Source: UBA2137 sp963740205
GTDB lineage: Bacteria; Pseudomonadota; Alphaproteobacteria; Micavibrionales; Micavibrionaceae
DNA: 64,000 nt
Direction: 5' to 3'
NCBI GenBank assembly: GCA_963740205.1
Contig: CAVUDD010000001.1
Span: forward strand, 1-64,000
A program made the position numbers and the translations under genes. Below, piece after piece: positions 37,823 to 48,812 of this stretch; position 1 is the first letter of the stretch, and every line of letters starts with the position of its first letter. The notes below the pieces were generated by a model that did not search any database, was not told the DNA's origin, and worked only from the letters and a program-made list of their open reading frames with translations.

Positions 37823-38127
37823 TTCTGGACTTCCCCCGAGTCAAAATTCAATAATTAATGTAGGTTGTGTATCGTATTTCAGGTGAAAATAAAACTTTAA
37901 ATAGCATATCGCATTTCTTTACTAAAATATAGCCTTACAGAAAATGCTCTCTAGCGTACAGAAAAAGCGGTACATGAATTTTTACTAATAAATTCAGATG
38001 CTTCGAGGGGCATATTATACTTGCAATTTCCATACTATCGGGCGTATAAGATGGCATTCGTTAATAAAAGGTTAACAAAATGTGATGTGCTTTGGCACGC
38101 CACAATACAACTTTTGAGGGAAATAAA
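37823..38127. promoter_or_regulatory. Divergent tpsB/tpsA control region
   Basis: 305 AT-rich bases with no gene. They must contain promoters for both directions; TTGACT-like sequence occurs close to the tpsB start and TTAATAAAAGGTTAACAAAA upstream of tpsA, but no clear -35/-10 pair or operator can be assigned. Ribosome sites are GGGGGAAG for tpsB and GAGGG at 38116 for tpsA. Confidence 0.5.
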
Positions 38128-41100
38128 ATGGCTGTCGTATCTCGTAAATCTGTGAAAACAACTTCTGGGCTTATCAGCCATCGAGCGACACTGAAATCCC
38201 TCGCTACCACAACGGCACTTACCGTTTTGGGAGTGGCACTTATTGGTGCATCTCCTGCAAATGCCAATGATACAGGATTACCAACGGGGACAAAACTATC
38301 TTGCGGGCCAAGGCAGTTTTGAAATCAAAGACCCTACCCACATTCATTTCAAACAAACAACCAAGCAAGCGGCATTCAATCATAATAGATTTGATATTGC
38401 AGCAGGCAATCAGGCAACTCATGATGTTCCTGACACAAACTCTACAACAGTTCACCGCGTTACAGGCAAAAATCAAGACCCTTCAAAAATCTATGGAACG
38501 ATCACTTCTCCAGGTAATGTTTTTATTCTTGACAGAAACGGTGTGTTTGTCGGTGATGGGGCAGTCATTAACACAAATTCCATAGTTATATCCTCAGGAG
38601 ACATAAGTAATGAAGACCTAATGAGTGGGAATTCAAAATTGTTGATTGAAAACTTTGGTGAAGGATCAGTTATCAACGAAGGCACAATCACAGCCGCGGA
38701 TGCCGGTCTGGTTGCGCTTGTTGGTAAGCATGTCTCTAACCGTGGAACAATTAATGCAAATATGGGTCGCGTAGCTTTGGCTTCTGGTGGAGAAAAAGTC
38801 ACAGTTGATCTTTATGGCGATAATTTGGTTGAGATTGCATTGGATGATGCAAAGGGTCGCGCCCTTGTTGAGAATTCAGGAACAATCAATGCGCAAGGCG
38901 GTACTGTAGAACTCACAGCGCGTGCAGCAAAAGATGTTGTTGATGAAGTCATTAACATGGACGGCGTTATTCAGGCGTCATCATTTACGCAAAAAGGTGG
39001 AAAAATTATTCTCTCAGGCGGGAACAGCGGAACAGTTAAAGTTTCAGGTACAGCCAAAGCCTCTGGTAAAACAGGTGGCGGAACAGTCGAAGTTACTGGT
39101 GCAAAAGTTGAAGTTACCGAAACAGCAAATGTTAGTGCAGATGCTCTGGTTGATGGTGATGGCGGTTCAATTTACTTCATTGGTCGCGATATGGCGATTT
39201 TAAATGGGCGCGCCTCTGCCAGGGGCGGTGAGAACAGCGGCAACGGTGGATTTGTTGAACTTTCAAGTGATGAAGATTTTAGTATTACAGGTGTTGTAGA
39301 TACAACAGCGGCAAATGGCACCACAGGAACATTCCTGATTGATCCGCGTGACATTGAACTGCGCCTTGGAACACGTACAAGCATATTTGACTCAAATCTA
39401 TATGAGTCAGACATTGAGGCTTTAAGTCTACTTACAGATATTGATCTTGAAGCACGCCGTAATTTCAGTGTTCACCAAGATATTTTTGGAGCGGGTAGCG
39501 ATGGAGTTGTTACACTTGCTAATAATCGTAATCTGACAATTCAAACAGATAACGACCCTTATAACTTGAGTATTACTATTCCATTCTTTGGAACTATTAC
39601 TCTTATTGATGAGCCGAACAATGCTGGTTCAATCGATTTGACTGGTAATACAATATATGGTTCTGATCTTGAATTCAGAACTGCTGGTACTGGTACAATC
39701 AGTATTCTTGGTGCAACAGCAAATGACCAATCAAGTGATATCGTTCTGTCAAAACTGACAACAGGGGGCGGTGACATCACAATTAATACCAACAACGGTA
39801 GAATAAACTGGAAAGGTGATGTGAATTCCAACGGAGGAAATATCTCTGGTACCTCAACTAAACGCCAACGCGTTGAGGCCGACATTAACTCTGATGGTGG
39901 TGATATTACCCTTGCAAGTACTGCTCGTCTTGATGTCCGCTCAAATGGCTCTCTTATTTCCAATGGTGGAAATATTGGTCTAAATGTCAGCACAAATGAC
40001 TTTATATATGTTGATGGGCTGATTGACTCTACTGGCGCAACAAACGGTGATGTAACATTGGACTCTGGTTCAAATGTTGTCATGCGGAACAGTAGTGAAA
40101 TTAAAGCAGGACTCCTTACAACAAATTCAGGAAACCTTGTGCAGCAAGACTCTGGCTCTACAATTACAGCGGATAAGCTTGAAGGTAATGTTGATAAGAC
40201 AGCGACTTTTGCAGGGCTAACAAATCAGATTGATGCAATAGGGGATTTTTTAACAGGCCTGTCACCATTTAATGATGGCGGCTTTACACTTCACGATATT
40301 GACGGTTTTAGCGTGATGGGAAATGTTTCCACTGAAGGTGGCGAGATTAGTTTCACAACAAATTCTAATTCTTTTGATGACATCATTGAAATAGCTTCAA
40401 CTGGTTCTCTGACCTCACAGGGCGGTGATATTAATGTTGATAATAACGGCGGATCAGGTGGTTTCATTACTGTTCTTGGCGATGTTGATGCAGGAACTGG
40501 GGATGTCCTTTTGAATGGACGTCAGAACAAACTTAATGGCACTAGTACAATTACAGCGGACATGCTGACTCTAAATGGTGGCCTTGCAATTCAGCAGGCG
40601 GGTTCAACAATAATAGCAGATAGTTTAACTGGATCACTTTCCGCAACAGCTAGCTTGCTAGGTGCAAATAACCAAATCAATACTCTAAAATCTTTTGCAA
40701 CAGGCACCGCAGGTTTCAGTACTGGTGGATTTACTTTCCATGAAGTTGACGGTTACGATGTTACAGGAAACATTTCTACAACTGGTGGGGACATTTCCCT
40801 AACAACCAACAGCAACTCTTTTGATGATATTATAGACATCAAATCTACAGGTGCTTTCCTCTCTGAGGGCGGTGATATTAATGTTGATAACAACGGCGGA
40901 TCAGGTGGTTTTATTACTGTTCTTGGCGATATTGATGCAGGAACTGGGGATGTCCTTTTGAATGGCCGTCAAAACAAACTTAATGGCACTAGTACAATTA
41001 CAGCGGACATGCTGACTTTAAATGGTGGCCTTGCGATTCAGCAGGCGGGTTCAACAATAATAGCAGATAGTTTAACTGGATCACTTTCCGCAACAGCTAG

Positions 41101-44100
41101 CTTACTAGGTGCAAATAACCAGATTAATACTTTAAAAGACTTCGCAACTGGTACAGCGGCATTCAGTGACGGTGGTTTTGCATTCCATGAGACTGATGGT
41201 TATGATGTTATCGGAGCTGTCTCAACAACTGGTGGCGATATTGCTCTAACAACTAATGCTAATTCCTTTGATGATATTATAGATATCAATTCAACAGGTG
41301 CGCTCATCTCAAATGGTGGGGACATCAATATTGATAATAATGGGGCATCTGGTGGATTTGTCATCTCAACAGGTAATATTGATGCACGGGGTGTGTCAGA
41401 TGGTAATGTTGCAATCAACGCTCGTCAATTGAAACTCAATGGCACAAGCACGGTTTTTGCCGACATGTTAACAACGACAGGTGGTCGTGTTGACCAACAA
41501 GCGGGAAGCACAATTACTGCTAATGGTTTAACAGGATCACTGACGTCCGTTGCCAACTTCTTGGGTACGAATAACAGTGTTCTAACAATTAAAGATTTTG
41601 ATACTGGTACGGCTGCGTTTAGTGACGGTGGGTTTGTCTTCAATAATGGTGGCGGAAACCTGCTTGATATTATCGGCTCAGTGACAACAACTGGCGGTGA
41701 TGTAAACATTTTCAATAATGGCTCAATCTGGTCAGAGGGAACTCGCCTTGCAGGTTCTATCCTTTCGCAAGGCGGAGCCGTGACTTTAGGAAATAACAAA
41801 GGAAATGTTATTGTCAGTAACAGTGGTGTTCTAAATGCCGATATGGGTGATGTGAACTTTGCTTCCAACGGCTCCGACATTCAACTTCAGGGTAACGCAG
41901 CAGTCACTGGAGGTAATGTTGACTTCCAAGGTGGGCAAGTCACACAATCTTCAAATAGTGTTCTAACAGCCAAAAAACTGACTGGTAGTGTTCAGAAATT
42001 TGCTCACTTCGACGGCACTAATAACGCAATTGAAGCAGTTGGTGACTTTGCGGTTGGAACAGTTGCCTGGTATCCAGATACAAATGGCCTTCGTATTCGT
42101 GATACTGGTGGCATCGATCTGATGGGTAATGTGACATCAACAGGTGGTTCAATAGATGTATACAGCAATGGTGCTGTCTGGTCAGAGGCTACAAAAGTCT
42201 CAGGTTCAGTGATATCTCAAGGTGGAGCAACCACTATGGCAAATGAAAAAGGAAACTTGATTGTTACCAATAGTGGTGATGTTGACGCCGTTATGGGTGA
42301 TGTGAATTTCTTATCAAATGGTTCTGACATTCAACTTCAGGGTAACGCCCAGGTCACAGGTGGAGACGTTGATTTCCAAGGTGGTCAGGTTACACAATCT
42401 TTTGGCAGTACTCTTACAGCAAAATATCTTACAGGTACTGTTCAGAAATTTGCTGAATTCCTTGGACTAAAAAATGAAGTTGAAGAGGTCGGTGATTTCG
42501 CAGTTGGAACCGTTGGATGGTATCCAGATACAGAGGGTTTCACGCTTATTGACAATAACGGCATTCTTTTGAGCGGAGACATCACATCAACAGGTGGTCC
42601 GATAACAGTTTTTAGTAATGGTGATGTGCGTTCTGAAAGAACAGTTGTTACAGGTGATATTTCTTCCCAAGGCGGAGACATCACACTTTTGAATAATCAA
42701 GGTAACATCGTTCTTAGAAATAATTCATCAGTGGACTCTGGATCTGGCGCCTCAACACTTGCCACATTTGGTAGAGTTCGTCTGCGAGGAAATTCCGAGC
42801 TCACTGGTAACACAGTAAATCTTGCAGGTGACAGCATTGTTCAATCATCAAATTCTGTTATTAAAGCGGGTACCCTCAACGGTATCACAGCCAAATTTGC
42901 GTATCTTGATGGAACAGGTAATAAAATACGCCGCATAGGCACGTTTCTTGCGGGCTTACTCCCATCATATAATGATAATAATGGTATCCGTGTGGTCAAT
43001 GACCGTAACTTGAGAATTACTGGTCCTGTGGCAACAACAGGTGGCGACATTGGTATTAATAACGATGGAAACTTCCGTATTGCAAATGGTGGTTCTATTG
43101 ATGCAGATGGCGGGAATATCGATATCTTCCAAACGGGTACTTTCAGAAGCAATAATCAGAACACTGTTCGTACATCTGGTGCGGGTACAATTGACCTTGT
43201 CCAGAATAATGGCGGGTCAATAAACTCTGCAGTTGGTTCTATTGAAAATACAGGAACAGGATTAAATACAGTTGTTGCAAATGCTGGGTTCTATAATGAA
43301 ACAGTCAATGTGACGGATGACAACTTCCTTCTAATAGGTGCCAACGCGGGTGTTTCGCCGAGTGATCCAGCGCGTGGACCAGAAACAACTATCGGTGTCA
43401 TCGGCTCAGGTATGGTAATTAGCGGGACTAATGTTGACGTTGATGGCTTTAATTTCGATGGAAGTCTTAACGGTGTTGAGGTGAATGGCGGGGATAACGT
43501 CAACCTTGTAAACAACATCTTCAGTAATAATATTTCAGGATTGAGTGTAACTGGCCCTACAAACGGTAATGTTGCTTTCTCAAACAATCTGTTTACGGAT
43601 AATATTATTGGCGCTTCATTCCAGAGCGGGAACATTAACCTTACTGGTGATACCAATAGCTTTATTGGTGGTGTGGTTGGTCTTCAATTTTCACCATTCG
43701 TACCAGGAACAGATCTAAGTTTGGTTGACAACACAATTGGAACATCTTTCTTCTCTGGTCAGTCATCCTTCTTTGTTCAATTGGCAAATGGAGCATTTTT
43801 TGCTCCTGGAAGTCCAACCATCCTTAATGGTCTGGACGCTACATATGATTCACCATTTGGTTTAATTAATCCTCGTACAAGCCTTCCTTTGACTGCGGAT
43901 GAATTGAATTTCCTTGAGGCGCGTTTTTTCCACAATACAGATGATGGAACTCTTGGGTTATTCTTCTACGGTCAGCCTGACTTGAACGAAGAAGATTTTT
44001 TGAAAATTTTCAGCGAGTTTGATGCTCCTAACGGTGCCTTAAATCTAACTATTTTGGGTATGCCTTTCGTTAGTCAATCTCAAGCTCTTGCTAATCTTTC

Positions 44101-44350
44101 TCCTGCGGCAGGTACAGGTTCTACTGGAACGTCAGCTAGCGAACTTGCTAACTTGGCGCCAGCGGCAGGCGGAGACGGTTCAGCAGATGAATTTGCCAAC
44201 CTTGAACCGGCTACAGGCGGAGAAGACGTGTCTTGTTGGAGTGACGCGATGGCAGGCGTAAGTTCAGGTACATCCGTAAGCTTCAACTTTGGTGGTGGTT
44301 TTGAAGATGCAGTGAATGGTGCCGCCAGTTGTAGCTCAGGTACATTCTAA
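38128..44350 (+). CDS. TpsA: FHA-like secreted exoprotein of the two-partner system
   Basis: About 2,073 aa. ATG at 38128 follows GAGGG; the long signal (SHRATLKSLATTTALTVLG, then VALIGASPANA) precedes the TPS secretion domain: AGQGSFEIKDPTHIHFKQTT, VHRVTGKNQDPSKIYGTITS, GNVFILDRNGVFVGDGA and AGLVALVGKHVSNRGTI. A single extra G in 38286-38289 breaks the frame between LPTG and the TPS domain; everything after is open to 44350. The body is a beta-helix of repeats (about 149 aa units), and the C-terminus is Ala/Ser-rich with repeated LANLAPAAGG-like motifs and two Cys. No toxin domain or immunity gene is seen, so adhesion is more likely than contact-dependent inhibition. Confidence 0.9.
40380..41640 (+). 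repeat. Three tandem 447-bp repeats inside tpsA
   Basis: The motif GGCGGTGATATTAATGTTGA recurs at 40421 and 40868, and a diverged form at 41315: exact steps of 447 bases (149 codons). The first two units are almost identical over about 270 bases, including silent positions, while the third has drifted. A related 450-base periodicity continues at 41891 and 42341 (GGTAACGC...). The near identity points to recent duplication or gene conversion. Confidence 0.8.
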
Positions 44351-44364
44351 GTTAGTTAAAAGAG

Positions 44365-44400
44365 AAAAGTTAGCGACAGACTGCAAGCACTGCCATTCAG
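44365..44400 (+). repeat. Border repeat, copy R3
   Basis: AAAAGTTAGCGACAGACTGC followed by AAGCACTGCCATTC, 15 bases after the tpsA stop. Same orientation as R1 and R2. The IS6 relic begins eight bases after it. Confidence 0.65.
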
Positions 44401-44407
44401 TCTTCCA

Positions 44408-44677
44408 GGTCTTGTCAGATTAAAATCGGTATTTGAATAATTTGTGATAAATTTGGTAAATGAAACCTATAAATCACTTCCGATATTTCAAGACCAGTCC
44501 AGAAATCATCAAATTAGCAGTCATGTATTACGTGCGTTATCCGCTTAGTTTACGCCAAGTTGAAGATATTCTCTATGAACGCGGTATCGACGTTACGTAT
44601 TATATATAAAGCCATCAGCTATTGATGGAATAAGTTTGGTATTTCTTGAGAGCACTTATCTTTAACCTGACAGCACT
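44408..44677 (+). mobile_element. IS6-family relic, internally deleted
   Basis: The left end GGTCTTGTCAGATTAAAATC is identical to that of the 806-bp element at 7356, and the right end TTTAACCTGACAGCACT matches its right terminal repeat. In between, only the first about 47 transposase codons remain (from ATG 44461: MKPINHFRYFKTSPEIIKLA... to YERGIDVTYYI), then a stop. About 530 bp of the middle are lost. At 270 bp with both ends kept it could still be moved in trans by the full element. Confidence 0.82.
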
Positions 44678-44687
44678 TATGTGAGGC

Positions 44688-46092
44688 CTAAGTTTTAGAC
44701 ACGACTAGAGTTTTAGTGTTCAAGAATTCACGGATGCCAAAGCCACCATGTTCACGGCCATAACCACTGTTTTTGATGCCTCCGAAAGGCAGGTTGGGTT
44801 TAGCAAGAGCATAACCGTTAATGTTAACCATGCCAGTTTCGATCTTTAACGCGACCTTTTTCGCTCGATCTTCATCTGCGCTAAAAACACCGCCACCAAG
44901 CCCATATTTATGATCGTTGGCAATTTTAATGGCACCTTCTTCATCTTTAACTTTAAATAACGTTGCGACAGGGCCGAATAATTCATCATCATAAGCTGGC
45001 ATACCTGGAGTCACGTTCTCCAAGACTGTTGGAGGATAAAAGAAACCCTTTTGGTCTGGAATTTCTCCTCCTAGTAAACATATCGCTCCTTTTTTGACCG
45101 ATTCCTGAACCTGTTCATGTAAGTCATCGCGTAAATCCTTGCGCGCCATGGGGCCCATATCGCTTTCCGGGTCAGTCGGATTTCCGTAGGAAACGGCCTT
45201 CATTGCGGCAGTGAATTTTTCTTTGAATTCGTCATATATTTGTTCAACGATAATAAAACGTTTCGCCGCTACACAGGTCTGACCAGAGTTGTTGACACGC
45301 CCTTGAACACAAATTTCAACGGCACTATTGAGGTCGGCGTCTTCTAAAATAATATAAGGGTCACTGCCGCCGAGCTCGAGCAGGGTTCTTTTCAAATTCG
45401 CGCCGGCTGTCTTGGCGACAGCCTTTCCAGCTCCTTCACTGCCTGTCAAAGTCACACCTTGAATTTTTTCGTGTGCAATAATGTCTTCCATATCTTCATT
45501 GTCGAGAAAGAGCAGACCGAAAGCACCTTCTGGAATTCCAGCATCAAGATAAACCTGTTGGATGAGCTTGGCGCTGCCCCACACATTTTTGGCGTGCTTT
45601 AGGACGGTCGTATTGCCAGCCAGCAGATTAGGGACACTATAGCGGACAACTTGATAAAGCGGGAAATTCCACGGTTCAATTCCAAGGATTACACCTAAGG
45701 GCTGATATGTGATAATACCTTTGCCGCCGTCGAAATCACGACTTTCATCTTTGAGCATTTCAGGGCCATTTTGAGCTGTATACTGGCATATCGCGATACA
45801 ATTATCGACTTCCTGTTTGCTCTGTTTTATAGGCTTGCCCATCTCTTTAGTCATAAGCGCCGCAATTTCATCTTTTTTATCTTGCAGGACTTTCGGCGAT
45901 GTTGTAGATAATCTTCGTGCGTTCACTCAACTCAACATTTTTCCAGTTTTGAAACGCTTTGTCGGCCGCTTCAATAGTGTTTTCGGCTTCGGCAAGAGCT
46001 TGGATTTGATGTTGTTGAATGACTTCTTCCGTAAACGGATTAATGGTTTCGGAATAGTTTTTATTATTATTCAAAGCGTGTAATGTAGACAT
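44688..46092 (-). CDS. NAD(P)-dependent aldehyde dehydrogenase (succinate-semialdehyde type)
   Basis: About 467 aa, soluble. The family residues are clear: LGVILGIEPWNFPLYQ, TGSEGAGKAVAKTAG (cofactor), the general base in LLELGGSDPYIIL, the catalytic Cys in GQTCVAAKR, and a C-terminal NLPFGGIKNSGYGREHG. It oxidises an aldehyde to the acid; similarity is best to the succinate-semialdehyde group but the substrate is not certain. ATG at 46092 has GAGAGGG upstream. A net +1 shift at 45895-45896 separates IIYNIA from KVLQDKKDEIAAL; the rest is intact. Confidence 0.87.
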
Positions 46093-46214
46093 GTTTTTAC
46101 CCTCTCGTTGTAACACTAACGGCGCAAAGTAAGAATTTGTTCCAATTTTAAATTAGGCGAGGTACAGCTGGAATATCTAAGTTTCAAATATAAAAAATGT
46201 GATGAGAAGCTTTT

Positions 46215-47816
46215 TCAAAAATGATAAGTTTGACCATACTTTAACTTAACCGAGAAAAACAGTTGCATACCCTCTAGTGTCTCGGCCTCTTGTGCAGGTT
46301 TGTCCCAACGGATTCGGCTGATGCGTGGAAAGCGCAAGGCAATGCCCGATTTGTGACGTGGGCTTTCATGTGCGCTATCAAAGGCTACCTCAAAAACCAG
46401 CTCTTTTTTTACCTCACGAACTGGCCCAAAGCGTTGTATCGTATTTTTGCGTATCCACTTATCAAGTTGTTTCAATTCGTCGTCCGTAAAGCCAAAATAC
46501 GCTTTGCCAATAGGGACTATCTCGTTACCTTTCCATACACCAAATGTATAGTCAGAATAGAAAGATGAGCGTTTGCCGTGGCCTCGTTGAGCATACATGA
46601 GAATAGCATCGACCAACCTTGCATCACGTTTCCATTTGTACCAAGGCCCTTTTGGACGACCAGGTTGGTAAGTCGATGTCTTTCGCTTAAGCATCACGCC
46701 TTCGTGACCCTGATCTTCCGCACCTTTATCACGTATTTTGCCTAGATCTTCCCAAGACGCGTATTCAATAACATCTGATAGATCAATGCGAAGGTTAGGA
46801 TTGGCTTTTAGCCAATTCTTCAAACGCTCTCGACGCTCGCTCCACGGTAAAGTGCGCAAGTCCTGTTCGCCTTCGAATAAAATATCATAAACGCGGACAA
46901 ATGCGGGATAATCAATGAGATGCTTTTTGATAACGGTTTTGCGGTTCAGACGTTGTTGCAAAAAATTAAATTCCAATGGCTCAAAATTTTTACCGACAAG
47001 AAGTTCTCCATCTAATACAGCCTCTCCGCTAAGGCTCTCAGTAACATCAGGGAAGGTGTGAGAGATATCATCACCAGTACGCGAGAACATACGCGCAGTT
47101 TTTTTATTGAAGACAAGTTGTACGCGAATACCATCCCATTTCCATTCTGCGGCATAATCTTCCACATTTAACCTTTCGAAGTCTTTTTCTTCATCAATAG
47201 GATTAGATAACATCAAAGGATGAAAAGTTTCTGTATGTTTGATGACTGGTTTCTTTGAATTGCCGTCTAGCCATTCAAATAAATTTAAATAAGGAATTTG
47301 GAGGCCGTGCCAGATTTCCTCAATTTCTTGAAGTTCAACGTCTCCATATTTTGCGAGTGCAGTTTTCGCCAGCCGTGCAGACACACCTACACGCAAACCA
47401 CCCGTGATAATTTTAATCATTGCCCAACGTTCATTAGGTGTTGCCATATCCATTAAGTCGGCAAACAGCGCGGGTAACTCTTTTGGTGAGGTATTGTTCA
47501 AAAAATCTATGAATTCTTTGACGCTGGGCAATTCACCTTGTTTATCATCAGGCCAAATGAGTGCTACGGTTTCTCCTAAATCACCAACATAATCATATGA
47601 AAGTTTGAAAAGGACTTCGTCGACCCTTTCTAAAACTGTCTTTTTTACGAAAGAGGACTTCACTTGTTTAAAAGATAAATCGCGAGTAATTGCGGCCAAT
47701 GCCAAACCTCTATCGGGGTCTGGTGTAGTCTCAAAATAGCGCACGAGATAATCAATTTTCTTATTACGTGAGGGTGTCAAAACGAGATGTTCAAGGAGTT
47801 CAGCAAAATGTTTCAT
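46215..47816 (-). CDS. ATP-dependent DNA ligase of the ligase-associated repair cluster
   Basis: 533 aa. The nucleotidyltransferase core has the adenylated Lys in AEWKWDGIRVQL (about residue 223), then FSRTGDDISHTFP, LDGELLVG, EGVMLKRKTSTYQPGRPKGP and WYKWKRD; an N-terminal helical domain and a C-terminal OB fold complete it. It matches the bacterial ATP-dependent ligases linked to cisplatin/DNA-damage tolerance. It seals nicks with ATP. Six bases separate it from the exonuclease upstream on the same strand, and the helicase and PdeM lie divergently, which is the known four-gene set. Confidence 0.93.
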   Translation of the reverse strand: MKHFAELLEHLVLTPSRNKKIDYLVRYFETTPDPDRGLALAAITRDLSFKQVKSSFVKKTVLERVDEVLFKLSYDYVGDLGETVALIWPDDKQGELPSVKEFIDFLNNTSPKELPALFADLMDMATPNERWAMIKIITGGLRVGVSARLAKTALAKYGDVELQEIEEIWHGLQIPYLNLFEWLDGNSKKPVIKHTETFHPLMLSNPIDEEKDFERLNVEDYAAEWKWDGIRVQLVFNKKTARMFSRTGDDISHTFPDVTESLSGEAVLDGELLVGKNFEPLEFNFLQQRLNRKTVIKKHLIDYPAFVRVYDILFEGEQDLRTLPWSERRERLKNWLKANPNLRIDLSDVIEYASWEDLGKIRDKGAEDQGHEGVMLKRKTSTYQPGRPKGPWYKWKRDARLVDAILMYAQRGHGKRSSFYSDYTFGVWKGNEIVPIGKAYFGFTDDELKQLDKWIRKNTIQRFGPVREVKKELVFEVAFDSAHESPRHKSGIALRFPRISRIRWDKPAQEAETLEGMQLFFSVKLKYGQTYHF

Positions 47817-47822
47817 GGAGGA

Positions 47823-48812
47823 TTAGTTTTCCTCTTCTTCATCACGGCCTTGTAGATAAAGAGGCTCTGCCTCCAATCCTTGCAAACGGCAATGGTGTAC
47901 TAGTGCGTCTTCACGCCCGTGCGTCACCCAAACGGTCTTTGCCCCTGTACCTTTAATTGTATCAGTTAACTCGTTCCAATCCGCATGATCTGAAATAACA
48001 AGGGGAAGTTCGACCCCACCTTGACGTGCACGTTGTTTAATGTGCATCCAGCCAGAGGCGAAACATATTACAGGGTCGGGAAATCGCCTTGCCCATTGCG
48101 CTTTGAGCGCAGAGGGTGGAGCCATAACGATTTCGCCCGCAAACTCTTCTTTCTTCATATGTGCAGGTGAAACGAGCTCTCCCAAATCTATTCCTTCATC
48201 TTGATAAAATTGGCAAAGTTTTTTATAGGAGCCGTGCGTGTAAATAGGCTTGTTATAGCCCGCTTCTCTGAGGAGCTTAATTATGCGTTGCGCTTTTCCC
48301 AAAGCGTAAGCACCTATAAGATGACTGCGCTGTGGTTGATCTTTTACAGACTGTAAAAGTTTAGCTATTTCGTCTTTAGGATCAGGATGTTGGAAAACAG
48401 GAAGGCCAAAGGTGGCTTCTGTCACAAACAGGTCACAAGGCACGAGTTCAAATGGCGCACAAGTAGAGTCAGGAGTGGTCTTGAAATCTCCTGTCATCAC
48501 TGCGCGCTGACCTTTCCATTGTAGAAGAACCTGCGCACTTCCTAAAACGTGACCAGCAGGATGGAGAGAAACAGTGACATCATTGATTTTTAATTCTTCA
48601 CCATAATCAAGCGTCTGAAATGTTCCTGCACAGTCATCACCGTATCTACGTTTCATAATCTCTATGGTTTGGCGGGTTGCAATAACATGTTTATGTCCCC
48701 CACGTGCATGGTCGGCATGCCCGTGGGTAACGATCGCCAAATCTTTGGGTTGCATGGGGTCGATATATCCATCAATCGGCTCTATATAAAGGTCATGGCG
48801 AAGCAACTGCAT
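47823..48812 (-). CDS. Ligase-associated MBL-fold exonuclease
   Basis: 329 aa. Metallo-beta-lactamase/beta-CASP fold with VTHGHADHARGGH (residues about 28-40), HPAGHVLGSAQVLL, MTGDFKTTPDSTCAPFEL and a late VTHGREDALVHH. It belongs to the exonuclease family found beside ATP-dependent ligases and expected to trim DNA ends during repair. The start overlaps the divergently transcribed helicase start by 18 bases (48795-48812). An intact, short relative of the MBL part of the giant nuclease at 26175-30673, but the two are distinct groups. Confidence 0.93.
   Translation of the reverse strand: MQLLRHDLYIEPIDGYIDPMQPKDLAIVTHGHADHARGGHKHVIATRQTIEIMKRRYGDDCAGTFQTLDYGEELKINDVTVSLHPAGHVLGSAQVLLQWKGQRAVMTGDFKTTPDSTCAPFELVPCDLFVTEATFGLPVFQHPDPKDEIAKLLQSVKDQPQRSHLIGAYALGKAQRIIKLLREAGYNKPIYTHGSYKKLCQFYQDEGIDLGELVSPAHMKKEEFAGEIVMAPPSALKAQWARRFPDPVICFASGWMHIKQRARQGGVELPLVISDHADWNELTDTIKGTGAKTVWVTHGREDALVHHCRLQGLEAEPLYLQGRDEEEEN

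Noticed and set aside
41425..42684. Minus-strand open frames inside tpsA
   Set aside because: They mirror the repetitive adhesin sequence and change with its repeats; no independent coding evidence.
43900..44350. CDI toxin domain and immunity gene at the end of tpsA
   Set aside because: The C-terminus is an Ala/Ser-rich repeat with no toxin-like domain, and the next DNA is a border repeat and IS relic with no immunity ORF.
48669..48794. Upstream start of the Lhr helicase at 48669
   Set aside because: The extra residues overlap the exonuclease gene antisense and do not fit the family N-terminus; the ATG at 48795 does.
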